A DNA stretch of 64,000 bases. Origin: Thermoanaerobaculum sp. (lineage in GTDB: Bacteria; Acidobacteriota; Thermoanaerobaculia; Multivoradales; UBA5704). The DNA lies in NCBI GenBank assembly GCA_021154885.1, contig JAJKHS010000143.1, positions 124,001 through 188,000 on the forward strand, in the 5' to 3' direction. Both the position numbers and the translations under genes were made by a program. This document shows, piece by piece, positions 1 through 7,150 of this stretch (its first letter is position 1; every line of letters begins with the position of its first letter). The notes below the pieces were generated by a model that saw nothing but the letters and a program-made list of their open reading frames with translations, ran no database searches and was not told where the DNA came from.

Positions 1-2
1 CC

Positions 3-140
3 AAGAAGCTCACGCTGGCCAAAGAGACGCTCCGTAACCTGGAAGGTAAGGATGCCAAGCTCGTGAACGGCGGCATCAGCGGCAGCGCCTGCACGAATCC
101 CACCTGCATCAAGCTCTGTCCGGTTACCAAGGACTGCTAG
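3..140 (+). CDS. Lanthipeptide-type precursor peptide, 5' end missing
   Basis: The reading frame enters from the left edge and ends at TAG 138-140, giving 45 visible residues. The leader contains KKLTLAKETLRNLEGK, which matches the KLTLxKETLRNL leader of class I lanthipeptide-like precursors known from Bacteroidota and Acidobacteriota. A GG pair (VNGGISGS) separates it from a 20-odd residue core with four Cys and several Ser/Thr (CTNPTCIKLC). The core shares the pattern C-x-N-P-T-C-I-x-x-C with the next gene, so the two are paralogues. In the class, Ser/Thr are dehydrated and joined to Cys; no modification enzyme is visible inside the window, and would have to lie to the left. The function of the product is unknown. 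Confidence 0.7.
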   Translation, partial: KKLTLAKETLRNLEGKDAKLVNGGISGSACTNPTCIKLCPVTKDC

Positions 141-156
141 ACCAGAAGCCTCGTAA

Positions 157-185
157 CGGGTGGGCGGTCCGAGGCCGCCCACCCG
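157..185 (+). terminator. Hairpin after first precursor gene
   Basis: A perfect 11-bp inverted repeat, CGGGTGGGCGG paired with CCGCCCACCCG around a 7-nt loop, begins 16 nt after the stop codon. No U-run follows, so it could be a terminator lacking a U-tract, or a 3' stability or processing element. A nearly identical hairpin follows the second precursor. Confidence 0.55.
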
Positions 186-190
186 AACCC

Positions 191-219
191 TGGCCATGAG
201 CAACTTTCTCTATTATACT
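191..219 (+). promoter_or_regulatory. Candidate promoter of second precursor
   Basis: TATACT at 214-219 is a good -10 hexamer. With 17-bp spacing the -35 would be TGGCCA at 191-196, which matches TTGACA at only four of six positions. It lies between the first hairpin and the second precursor gene, 50 bp upstream of its start codon, so the second gene may have its own transcript. Confidence 0.4.
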
Positions 220-269
220 CCTGATCCGGCCAATCCAGGCCGCTCGTCGTGGATTAGGAGAGCCCATCC

Positions 270-419
270 GTGAAAAAGCAAATCAAGAAGCTCGTGCTGG
301 CCAAGGAAACCCTCCGCAACCTGGAAGATAAGGACGTCAAGTACGTGAACGGCGGCCAGAGCGGCAGCAGGTGCGGCAACCCCACCTGCATTCAGGACTG
401 CGGGACCACGACCTGCTAG
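270..419 (+). CDS. Lanthipeptide-type precursor peptide, complete
   Basis: This gene encodes 49 residues starting at GTG 270; AGGAG at 256-260 sits 9 nt upstream and supports that start. The leader (MKKQIKKLVLAKETLRNLED) carries the KETLRNL signature of class I lanthipeptide-like precursors. It is followed by KDVKYVNGG and a 20-residue core with three Cys spaced like the paralogue just upstream (CGNPTC, IQDC) plus a fourth at the C-terminus (GTTTC). Likely role: ribosomally made peptide modified by a LanB/LanC-type machinery and trimmed near the GG. The machinery is not in the window. The gene is short, so annotation pipelines would often miss it. Confidence 0.72.
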   Translation: MKKQIKKLVLAKETLRNLEDKDVKYVNGGQSGSRCGNPTCIQDCGTTTC

Positions 420-432
420 CAGGTGTGTGATC

Positions 433-461
433 CGGGTGGGCGGCCCCGAGCCGCCCACCCG
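433..461 (+). terminator. Hairpin after second precursor gene
   Basis: The same 11-bp stem as at 157-185 (CGGGTGGGCGG / CCGCCCACCCG) recurs with a different 7-nt loop, 13 nt after the stop codon and 37 nt before the next gene. The duplicated gene-plus-hairpin unit suggests that the precursor duplicated together with its 3' structure. Confidence 0.55.
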
Positions 462-498
462 CTCCTGAAGTCTCCTGACACCACAGCCCGGAGGCGAC

Positions 499-1593
499 AT
501 GACGCTGCGTTCCCGGATCTTCCCTGTCCTCTTCGTGCTGGGTCTCGCCGCCGGCTGGTCGACTCTGCCGGCAGGCGGCGCGTCCTATCCTGATCCAGTC
601 GAGGGGGACTTCGTCCTCCACGATTTTCGTTTCGCATCCGGCGAGACGCTGCCGGCGCTGAAGCTCCACTACCGGACGATCGGTCATCCGGTGCGGGACG
701 CTCAGGGCGTCACGCGCAATGCCGTGCTCGTCCTCCACGGCACCACCGGCGCCGGCAGCAATTTCATTTCGGACACTTTCGCCGGCCGGCTCTTCGGTCC
801 CGGCCAGCTCCTCGACGCCGCGCGCTACTTCATCGTGCTGCCGGACGGTATCGGCCACGGCCAATCGAGCAAGCCGAGCGACGGATTGCACATGCGTTTT
901 CCCCGCTACACCTACGACGACATGGTGACCGCTCAGTACCGGCTGCTGACCGAGGGACTGAAGGTCAACCACCTCTTCCTCGTCATGGGCACGTCCATGG
1001 GGGGCATGCACACCTGGGTCTGGGGGGAGAGGTACCCCGGCTTCATGGACGGGCTCGTGCCGCTGGCGAGCGTGCCGACCCAGATCGCCGGCCGCAACCG
1101 CGTGATGCGCAGGATGGCCATGGATGCGATCAAGAGCGATCCCGAGTGGCGCCACGGCGAGTATCAGGCGCAGCCGCGCCAGGGGCTGACGGGAGCCTTG
1201 AACATCCTCCTGATGATGACGAGCAGCCCCCTGCAGTGGCAGAAGACGGCGCCCACCCGCGATCAGGCCGATGCCTTCCTCGCCGAGCAGATCCAGCGCC
1301 GGCTGGCCGCGAACGACGCCAACGACATGCTCTACGCCTTCGACGCCTCGCGGGAGTACGACCCCTCGAAGGAGCTGGAGAAGATCGCGGCCCCCGTCCT
1401 CGCCATCAACTCGGCCGACGACCAGGTCAATCCGCCCGAGCTGGGGCTGATGGAGAAGCTGATGCCGCGGGTCAGGAAGGGACGCTACGTGCTGATCCCC
1501 ATCAGCGACGAGACCCGGGGGCATGGGACGCACTCGCTGCCGGCGGTGTGGGGATCGCATCTGGAGGCGTTCCTCAAGGAGCTCAAAAAATGA
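499..1593 (+). CDS. Secreted alpha/beta hydrolase, MetX-like
   Basis: The 364-residue product begins with a signal peptide (about residues 1-28, hydrophobic FPVLFVLGLAAGW then AGGA). The rest is an alpha/beta-hydrolase fold of the homoserine O-acetyltransferase-like group. The nucleophile elbow is GTSMGG with Ser166; the oxyanion region is HGTTGAG near residue 80; an acid residue is likely in SADDQVNPP near 313; the catalytic His is in RGHGTHS near 349. The export signal argues against methionine biosynthesis and for a periplasmic esterase, acyltransferase or peptidase-like enzyme. It begins 38 nt after the second precursor hairpin, so it could belong to the peptide locus, but that is only positional. 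It converges with the RES toxin gene. Confidence 0.85.
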   Translation: MTLRSRIFPVLFVLGLAAGWSTLPAGGASYPDPVEGDFVLHDFRFASGETLPALKLHYRTIGHPVRDAQGVTRNAVLVLHGTTGAGSNFISDTFAGRLFGPGQLLDAARYFIVLPDGIGHGQSSKPSDGLHMRFPRYTYDDMVTAQYRLLTEGLKVNHLFLVMGTSMGGMHTWVWGERYPGFMDGLVPLASVPTQIAGRNRVMRRMAMDAIKSDPEWRHGEYQAQPRQGLTGALNILLMMTSSPLQWQKTAPTRDQADAFLAEQIQRRLAANDANDMLYAFDASREYDPSKELEKIAAPVLAINSADDQVNPPELGLMEKLMPRVRKGRYVLIPISDETRGHGTHSLPAVWGSHLEAFLKELKK

Positions 1594-1598
1594 CATCC

Positions 1599-2228
1599 TT
1601 AAGAGCTTCTCGGCCCGATCGACTCTTCCTTACCGGTCAGCGGGTTGAACCAGGAGATCCGGCTTCTACGCCGCAGCTTCTGGGGAAAGATGGTAAGGAT
1701 GTGGTGGTATGGCGCTTTCGAAGAGAGCGACTTGAAGGCCTCCAGCTTCGGCACCCTGAAGAGCGCAGATCCAAGGTCCTGTGTGGGAGCCGATCCCGTC
1801 GGGCTCTTGATCGTCGTGCCTGAACCCCGTAAATGATATCCACGCCAGTCGCCAGTCAGCTCCTGAGCCGTGACCTCCAGAAGGCTCTGGGAAGCGAGAT
1901 CTGTGAGATCCGCGACGTGCTGGAGTGAAACCTGGATGTTGAGGGTTGTCCAGGTGCTGTGAGGGGAGGGTACCAAGCTTCCTGGAGTGGTCGGAGAGCC
2001 CAGAAGGGCCTGCGCCTCAAGGAGAGCGACGAGATGATTCTCCGCCAGATACAGGATTTCGAATCCCGGAGACGCAGGGCTTGCATCGCCGAAGCGACTG
2101 GGAACGGTCGACGTATGGCGGGTCGAGAGAGCGGTCGGGAGGAAATGGGTCGGGAGAGCCCGATACCAAGTCCCACTCTCCGGAGCCAGGGCAACGCCAC
2201 CGGCTACGGCAGAGAATGGCCTCCTCAC
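1599..2228 (-). CDS. RES-domain toxin (NAD+ phosphorylase type)
   Basis: The 209-residue protein shows RES-domain features: an early Arg-containing stretch (WYRAL), SRFGDASPASPGFEILYLAE, which is the hallmark RFxxA...LYLAE segment, and a late SWFNPLTG tail. RES toxins degrade NAD+ and arrest growth until bound by their antitoxin. The start overlaps the antitoxin stop by 4 nt (ATGA at 2225-2228), giving the usual antitoxin-first, translationally coupled order. The long frame that extends uvrC upstream on the opposite strand is an artefact of this gene. The assignment rests on motifs and gene order. Confidence 0.75.
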   Translation of the reverse strand: MRRPFSAVAGGVALAPESGTWYRALPTHFLPTALSTRHTSTVPSRFGDASPASPGFEILYLAENHLVALLEAQALLGSPTTPGSLVPSPHSTWTTLNIQVSLQHVADLTDLASQSLLEVTAQELTGDWRGYHLRGSGTTIKSPTGSAPTQDLGSALFRVPKLEAFKSLSSKAPYHHILTIFPQKLRRRSRISWFNPLTGKEESIGPRSS

Positions 2229-2434
2229 GTTATCATGCCGTGCTTGACGGCCTCAACCAGATTGTGGAGGACCTTACGGCCATTCTCTGTCTGGAGAAGG
2301 TCCCGCGGTCGTTGTCCTCCGAGGCTGTAGTTCGGGCTATCCAGCCAAGCATCAGTATCCAGGACCATCTTCGCGATATCTGCCAACAGGGCGTCGCTCT
2401 CATCCAGGGTCTGTGCTCGGGCGTGTCGTGCCAT
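2225..2434 (-). CDS. Xre/MbcA/ParS-type antitoxin of RES pair
   Basis: This is a 69-residue protein from ATG 2434 whose C-terminal half (WLDSPNYSLGGQRPRDLL, then a helix with NLVEAVKHG) matches the MbcA/ParS/Xre toxin-binding domain (DUF2384) that neutralises RES toxins. An alternative GTG start at 2470 would add 12 residues, but that codon falls within the -35 element of the only good promoter, so the shorter form is preferred. It is smaller than typical Xre-ParS antitoxins and has little room for an N-terminal helix-turn-helix. Confidence 0.72.
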   Translation of the reverse strand: MARHARAQTLDESDALLADIAKMVLDTDAWLDSPNYSLGGQRPRDLLQTENGRKVLHNLVEAVKHGMIT

Positions 2435-2441
2435 GACATAA

Positions 2442-2470
2442 AGAATAGCAGATCCCGGAGTCGTTGTCAC
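2442..2470 (-). promoter_or_regulatory. Promoter of RES antitoxin-toxin operon
   Basis: Reading the minus strand, GTGACA (2470-2465) and TATTCT (2447-2442) are separated by exactly 17 bp. The predicted transcription start falls about one base before the ATG at 2434, so the antitoxin message would be leaderless or nearly so. No Shine-Dalgarno is visible before that ATG. Confidence 0.55.
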
Positions 2471-2560
2471 GGGGTCAAGCCAGGGTTGAGCGAGCCCGCG
2501 AGACAGGGGGCTCCCCGGGCATTCTCGTTCCAGCTATCCTGTTGTCCCTTCGGGGACGCC

Positions 2561-4393
2561 ATGCCTGACCACGAGTACCTCGCCCACCGAATTCGCGAGC
2601 TTCCTGACAAGCCCGGCATCTATATCTTCAAGGATGCCGCGGGGAAGGTCCTGTACGTCGGCAAGGCGAAGTCGCTGCGCAAACGGGCTTCGTCGTACCT
2701 GGCCCGGGACCATGAGCCGCGCCTGGCCGCCATGGTGGCCGAGGCCGTGGACCTGGAGTTCGTGGTCACCGATTCCGAGTCCGAGGCGCTCCTTCTCGAA
2801 AACAACTGGATCAAGAGGAAGAAGCCGCGCTACAACGTCCTGCTGCGCGACGACAAGACCTACCCGTATCTACGGATCACCCTCCAGGACGAGTACCCGC
2901 GCATCGCCTTCACCCGCCGCATCCGCGACGACAGCGCCGAATACTACGGGCCGTTCCTGCCGGGCGGGCTGGCACGCAAGGCCATCAAGCTGGTCCAGAA
3001 GCTGTTCCAGATTCGCGTCTGCCGCATCGAGATCGACGGCTCCCTGGCGCGGCCATGTCTGTACTACGACATGCACCGCTGCCTCGGCCCCTGCGTCGCC
3101 GGGTTGACCACGAAGCAGGCGTATGACGAGGCGGTGGAGCAGGCCCGGCTGTTCCTCGCCGGCCGCAACGATCAGCTCGCCAAGCGGCTCAAGCGCGAGA
3201 TGTGGGAGGCGGCCGAGGCCGAGGACTACGAGCGGGCGGCCCAGCTCCGCGACACGCTGGGCGAGGTGGAGGCGATCAGCCAGCGGCGCAAGCTCTCGTC
3301 GGTGGAGGACGAGGACCTGGACGTCTACGGCTTCCACGTCTCCAGCGGCAACGCGACCGTTGCCTCCCTGGTGATGCGGGGCGGCCAGGTGCTGGACCGC
3401 CGCGAGCTGTTCTGGGAGGGGGTGGGGCACATCACCCCCGAGCTCCTCCTCTCCCAGGTGCTGCCTCAGGTCTATGACCGCACGACCTTCATCCCCAAGG
3501 AGATCCACCTGCCGGTGGCGATCGACGGCGAGGAGGCGCTGATGGAGTGGCTCTCCGAGAAGAAGGGGGAGAGGGTCTATCTGCGCATGCCCTCGCGCGG
3601 GCCCAAGGCCGAGCGGGTGGCCCTTGCCATGCACAACGCGGAGCTGGCCCACAAGCGGCGCTTCCGGGGCCTCAAGGTGGCGCCGGGCGCCTCGGCCCTG
3701 GAGCGCCACCTGGGGCTGGAGGAGCCGCCGCGGCGCATCGAAGGGTTCGACATCTCTCACTTCCAGGGGGGCGAGACAGTCGCCTCGATGGTGGTCTGGG
3801 AGGAGGGGCGGATGCGCAAGAGCGACTACCGGAGCTTCAACGTCCGCGACCTCACGCAGCCGGACGACTTCGCCTCCATGCGCCAGGCCGTCGAGCGGCG
3901 CTACCGGCGGGTGCTGGAGGAGACCGGAGCGATGCCCGACCTGATCCTCATCGACGGCGGCCGCGGCCAGCTCAACGCCGCCCTCGCCGCCCTGGCCGAG
4001 CTGGGGGTGGAGGAGACGTCCATCGTCTCGCTGGCCAAGCGGGAGGAGGAGGTCTATCTCCCCGAGCTGCCGGAGCCCCTCCGCCTGGGACGGGACGACG
4101 CGGGCCTGCGGCTACTCCAGGAGGTCCGCGACGAGGCCCACCGCTTCGCCGTCTCCCGTCACCGCGCCCGCCGCTCCGCCCGCACCCTGCACAGCCGGCT
4201 GGACGAGCTGGCCGGCGTCGGCCCGCGCCGCCGCAAGCTGCTGATCCTTGCGTTCGGCAGCGTTCAAGGGGTGAAGGAGGCGAGCCTGGAAGACCTGCAG
4301 AAGGCCGTGGGACCCGCCATGGGGCGGCGGATCTTCTCGCAGCTCCACGCGGCGGAGGAGACGGCGGCAGTCAGCCCGGTCGAGAGCGTCTAG
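2561..4393 (+). CDS. uvrC: UvrABC excinuclease subunit C
   Basis: The 610-residue product is full length for UvrC. An N-terminal GIY-YIG nuclease (PGIYIFKDAAGKVLYVGKAK, residues about 18-37) makes the 3' incision. A UVR motif around residues 205-240 (AEAEDYERAAQLRD) contacts UvrB. A central RNase H-like endonuclease (ISHFQGGETVASMVV, LILIDGGRGQL) makes the 5' incision, and C-terminal helix-hairpin-helix motifs (ELAGVGPRRRKLL) bind DNA. The ATG at 2561 directly precedes the conserved start of the GIY-YIG domain; the open frame extends upstream to 1946 but overlaps the toxin-antitoxin genes. It acts in nucleotide excision repair in the cytoplasm. Its stop overlaps the convergent glycosyltransferase stop by 4 nt. 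Confidence 0.95.
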   Translation: MPDHEYLAHRIRELPDKPGIYIFKDAAGKVLYVGKAKSLRKRASSYLARDHEPRLAAMVAEAVDLEFVVTDSESEALLLENNWIKRKKPRYNVLLRDDKTYPYLRITLQDEYPRIAFTRRIRDDSAEYYGPFLPGGLARKAIKLVQKLFQIRVCRIEIDGSLARPCLYYDMHRCLGPCVAGLTTKQAYDEAVEQARLFLAGRNDQLAKRLKREMWEAAEAEDYERAAQLRDTLGEVEAISQRRKLSSVEDEDLDVYGFHVSSGNATVASLVMRGGQVLDRRELFWEGVGHITPELLLSQVLPQVYDRTTFIPKEIHLPVAIDGEEALMEWLSEKKGERVYLRMPSRGPKAERVALAMHNAELAHKRRFRGLKVAPGASALERHLGLEEPPRRIEGFDISHFQGGETVASMVVWEEGRMRKSDYRSFNVRDLTQPDDFASMRQAVERRYRRVLEETGAMPDLILIDGGRGQLNAALAALAELGVEETSIVSLAKREEEVYLPELPEPLRLGRDDAGLRLLQEVRDEAHRFAVSRHRARRSARTLHSRLDELAGVGPRRRKLLILAFGSVQGVKEASLEDLQKAVGPAMGRRIFSQLHAAEETAAVSPVESV

Positions 4394-5958
4394 AGCTGCC
4401 GGGGCACCCGTCTCAGGATGTAGATCCTCTGCCCATTGCCCTTGAGGTCTCCCGGATAGGGGTCGCTGGGCGCGGAGCCGAAGGTCGCCTCGAGCCGGTA
4501 GTTCTTCACGATCCACTCGCGCATGTCCGGCAGGATCCATGGACTGCCGTCAGGAGCGACGATGTCGCCCACCACGAGGTAGTTGAAACGCCGGCCCCAG
4601 ATGCGCTTCCAGGCCTGGTTCCAGGACCGCACCGTCGTCTCGCCGGGGAGCCGGGCGACGCGGCCCGGCAGGAAGGCGAGCTCCTCGACGAACAGGATGC
4701 GGTCCTCGGGCCGGGTGTGGGCGGCGAGCCAGTGGAGCGACTTTTCCCGCGTGTCCTCGAGCCCGAGCTGGAAGGTGACGTACTGGTGGAGCGCTGGAGC
4801 GAAGAGGAGGACCGGCAGGGCCGCGGCGGCCAGGTCCAGCCACCACTGCCGGGAGGGCCGGGAGAGCCGGCGGCGGATAGCGGCGTAGAGCAGGGCGACG
4901 AGCAGGCAGCCCAGGGGGACGAGGGCCAGGAGGTTGCGAAAGGCCCGGAACTTGTACGGTGACACGAGGCAGCCCGTGGCGGCCGCGAACAGCAGCCAGC
5001 CCCACACGGACCGCGACCAGCGGCGGTCCCGCAGGCCGACGGCCAGCCCCGCCGCCGCCAGGACGAGAAAGACGATCCCGAGCTCGGGATGTTCCAGCGG
5101 CAGGTCCCACTCCGCCCGGTGGACGGCCTGGTCCCAGTACGACCCCAGCTCCTGCGCGCCATAGACCTGCGACATCTCGTGCGCCGCCGCCAGCACGCTC
5201 GCGGTCCGCAGGGCGACGGCCGGCATGGCCACGACGACGGTCACGACGGCGGCGCCGCCGGCGAGGAGGAGGCGCCGGAGCTTTTCGCTCCATGCCGTCT
5301 GGGCGAGGAGGATGGCGAGGGCCACCGGCAGGCAGACCAGGAGGCCCGGGTACTTGGTCGCCGCGGCCAGGCCGGTCATCGCCCCGGCCAGGGCGGCGTC
5401 GCGCCGCGGCCGGCGGCCGTCCCGGGCGCCCTCGGCGAAGAGCAGAGCCGCCAGGACGAAGAACGCCACCAGGGGGTTGATGTTGACGATGCTGCTGCGG
5501 GCCACGAGGGCCGGAACCAGAGCGGCGAGCCAGGCCGCGAAGAGACCGGCGGCGGGACCGGCGAGGCGCCGGGCCAGCAGGCCGGTCAGCGCTACGACGC
5601 CGAGGGAGAAGACCAGCGTCACCAGCCGGCCGATGACCAGGATATCCACCGGCTCCACGATGTCGTAATACTGGGACGGGTTGGGTGAGAGGTCGTCCGC
5701 CAAGGGGTGACCATGGGTGGCGGCGTAGAGGGGCGACCAGGCCAGGGCCGTCCCGGCCATCAGATAAAAGGTGAGGGAGCCGTAGCTGTAGTTGTCCGGC
5801 TCCCAGGTCCGTCGCTCCAGGAGATGGAGCACGTGGTGGAGGACGTGCCCCTCGTCCACGTAGGTCATGTAGGGGAGGCCGGCCGGGAGCGCTGGCAGCC
5901 GCACGGCGGCTGCCACGATCAGGAGGGTGATGCCGGCGGCAAGGGTCTTCCAGCGCAT
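4390..5958 (-). CDS. Membrane glycosyltransferase, GT39/ArnT-like
   Basis: This is a 522-residue polytopic membrane protein. After a first membrane helix (TLAAGITLLIVAAAVRLPAL) comes a YVDEG loop, the Asp/Glu-containing first periplasmic loop characteristic of GT-C (PMT/ArnT-like) transferases that use polyprenyl-phosphate sugar donors. About ten further hydrophobic helices follow, and a soluble C-terminal domain (about 410-522) holds an ILFVEELAFLP segment. It probably transfers a sugar to protein or lipid on the periplasmic side; acceptor and sugar cannot be told. It is convergent with uvrC and not in an obvious operon. Confidence 0.78.
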   Translation of the reverse strand: MRWKTLAAGITLLIVAAAVRLPALPAGLPYMTYVDEGHVLHHVLHLLERRTWEPDNYSYGSLTFYLMAGTALAWSPLYAATHGHPLADDLSPNPSQYYDIVEPVDILVIGRLVTLVFSLGVVALTGLLARRLAGPAAGLFAAWLAALVPALVARSSIVNINPLVAFFVLAALLFAEGARDGRRPRRDAALAGAMTGLAAATKYPGLLVCLPVALAILLAQTAWSEKLRRLLLAGGAAVVTVVVAMPAVALRTASVLAAAHEMSQVYGAQELGSYWDQAVHRAEWDLPLEHPELGIVFLVLAAAGLAVGLRDRRWSRSVWGWLLFAAATGCLVSPYKFRAFRNLLALVPLGCLLVALLYAAIRRRLSRPSRQWWLDLAAAALPVLLFAPALHQYVTFQLGLEDTREKSLHWLAAHTRPEDRILFVEELAFLPGRVARLPGETTVRSWNQAWKRIWGRRFNYLVVGDIVAPDGSPWILPDMREWIVKNYRLEATFGSAPSDPYPGDLKGNGQRIYILRRVPRQL

Positions 5959-6040
5959 TCTGCGGATAGTACGAAAATCGCGGGATTTTCGCTGGCTCGG
6001 GTGCGCGTTGCCGCTTTACGCGATACAATGAAGGCACCTG

Positions 6041-6895
6041 ATGGAGAGCCCCATTGCTGTGCAGCGCCCGACGGACGAAGAGCTCCGCCTTTTCCTGGAC
6101 AGGATCGGCCGGCGGCTGGCGGACCGCCTGCCGGACCTGGACCCCGTGGCCCACCGGGAGCAGGTGGCGGGCCTGCTGCGCCAGGCCGGAGAGGCCAACT
6201 TCTACCAGCTCCTGGACATCTCCTCCACGGCCAGGGCGCAGGAGGTGCACGAGGCCTACGACCAGATCGCCCGGCTGGTCCATCCCGCCAACGCCGGCCG
6301 CCTGGGGCTGATCGGGCGGGAGGGGGTGCTGGAGATGCTTTTCGAGCGACTCACCCTGGCCTACCTGACTCTCTTCCAGACCGACCGGCGCAAGGCCTAC
6401 GACCGGGAGCTCGATCCGGGAGCCTGGGGCGCCACCGCCTGGGGAGCCGCCCCGGACCGCCGCCGGGAGGAGGCCCGCGGCGTGGCCCAGGGCTATTACC
6501 AACGGGCGGTGGGGCTGGCCGCCGAGAGCGATTTCCACTTCGCCATCGAGCTGCTCCAGCAGGCCGTGCGGGTCGACGACAGCCGGCCGGAATACCATTT
6601 CCTGCTGGGCAAGCTGCAGGCGAAGAACTCCCGCTGGCTGCGCGTCGCCGCGGAGAACCTGGAGCATGCCGGGGCCATGGGATCGCGCGATCCGGAGCTG
6701 CCGGCGCTGCTGGCGCAGGTGCGGGAGCGCCTGACCGCCGGCGAGGCGCTGCGCCGGCCCTCCACGGACGGTTCTTCCCCTTCGCCGGCCGGCCGGCGAA
6801 AGGGCCGGGAGGTGCCGGAGGTGGAGGTCCTGAACCCCGACGGCGAAGAAATCGACGTGCCCTGGCCCGTGCCGGACAAGCGGGACCGGTGGTAG
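6041..6895 (+). CDS. Degenerate J-domain protein with TPR-like C-terminus
   Basis: This is a 284-residue soluble protein. Residues about 52-115 resemble a DnaJ J-domain (NFYQLLDISSTARAQEVHEA, later RKAYDREL), but the invariant HPD loop that stimulates DnaK is HPA (residues 81-83). A TPR-like helical region follows (about 155-235, YYQRAVGLAAESDFHFAIEL), then a Pro/Lys-rich linker. Loss of the Asp suggests it does not stimulate an Hsp70 and instead serves as a scaffold. No operon partner: a palindromic repeat lies downstream. The alternative start at ATG 6041 is favoured because it opens the longest frame. Confidence 0.65.
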   Translation: MESPIAVQRPTDEELRLFLDRIGRRLADRLPDLDPVAHREQVAGLLRQAGEANFYQLLDISSTARAQEVHEAYDQIARLVHPANAGRLGLIGREGVLEMLFERLTLAYLTLFQTDRRKAYDRELDPGAWGATAWGAAPDRRREEARGVAQGYYQRAVGLAAESDFHFAIELLQQAVRVDDSRPEYHFLLGKLQAKNSRWLRVAAENLEHAGAMGSRDPELPALLAQVRERLTAGEALRRPSTDGSSPSPAGRRKGREVPEVEVLNPDGEEIDVPWPVPDKRDRW

Positions 6896-6902
6896 GGGCG
6901 CC

Positions 6903-7069
6903 CATACACGCTAACTTTGCTTAGGGTAGGGGCGGGTCTGGACGGGTGGGAGGGGGCGCGACCCGCCCTGCAACGGCGAGATCGACCTCCCCAGGGCGGG
7001 TCGAGCCCCCAACCTGCCCGCCCAGACCCGCCCCTACCCTAGGCAGCGAGGCCAAAGTTAGCGCCTATG
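6903..7069 (+). repeat. Long palindromic repeat R1, copy 1
   Basis: This is a 167-bp near-perfect palindrome. The outer arms pair CGCTAACTTTGC with GGCCAAAGTTAGCG and then TTAGGGTAGGGGCGGGTCTG with its complement; the inner arms GGGGGCGCGACCCGCCCTG and CAGGGCGGGTCGAGCCCCC also pair. Related copies occur at 46461 and 54835. It has no coding capacity; it looks like a MITE- or REP-like nonautonomous element and would form a very long hairpin if transcribed. Confidence 0.8.
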
Positions 7070-7150
7070 GTAGGCGCGCATCCTCCCAACCTGCGTAGCG
7101 TCTCTGGCAGACCCACCGGGCTTTATGGTAGAGTCCGGGCAGAACAAATT

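Noticed and set aside
337-1596. Long minus-strand frame opposite the alpha/beta hydrolase gene
   Set aside because: It is the complement of a gene with clear hydrolase motifs; the translation has no domain and high Arg/His/Gly content typical of antisense frames in GC-rich DNA.
1946-2560. Upstream extension of the uvrC frame
   Set aside because: It overlaps the toxin-antitoxin genes on the other strand and has no GIY-YIG homology before ATG 2561.
7067-7150. Earlier start for the Rpn nuclease
   Set aside because: ATG 7067 is inside repeat R1 and the added residues have no family match; ATG 7151 begins the conserved part.
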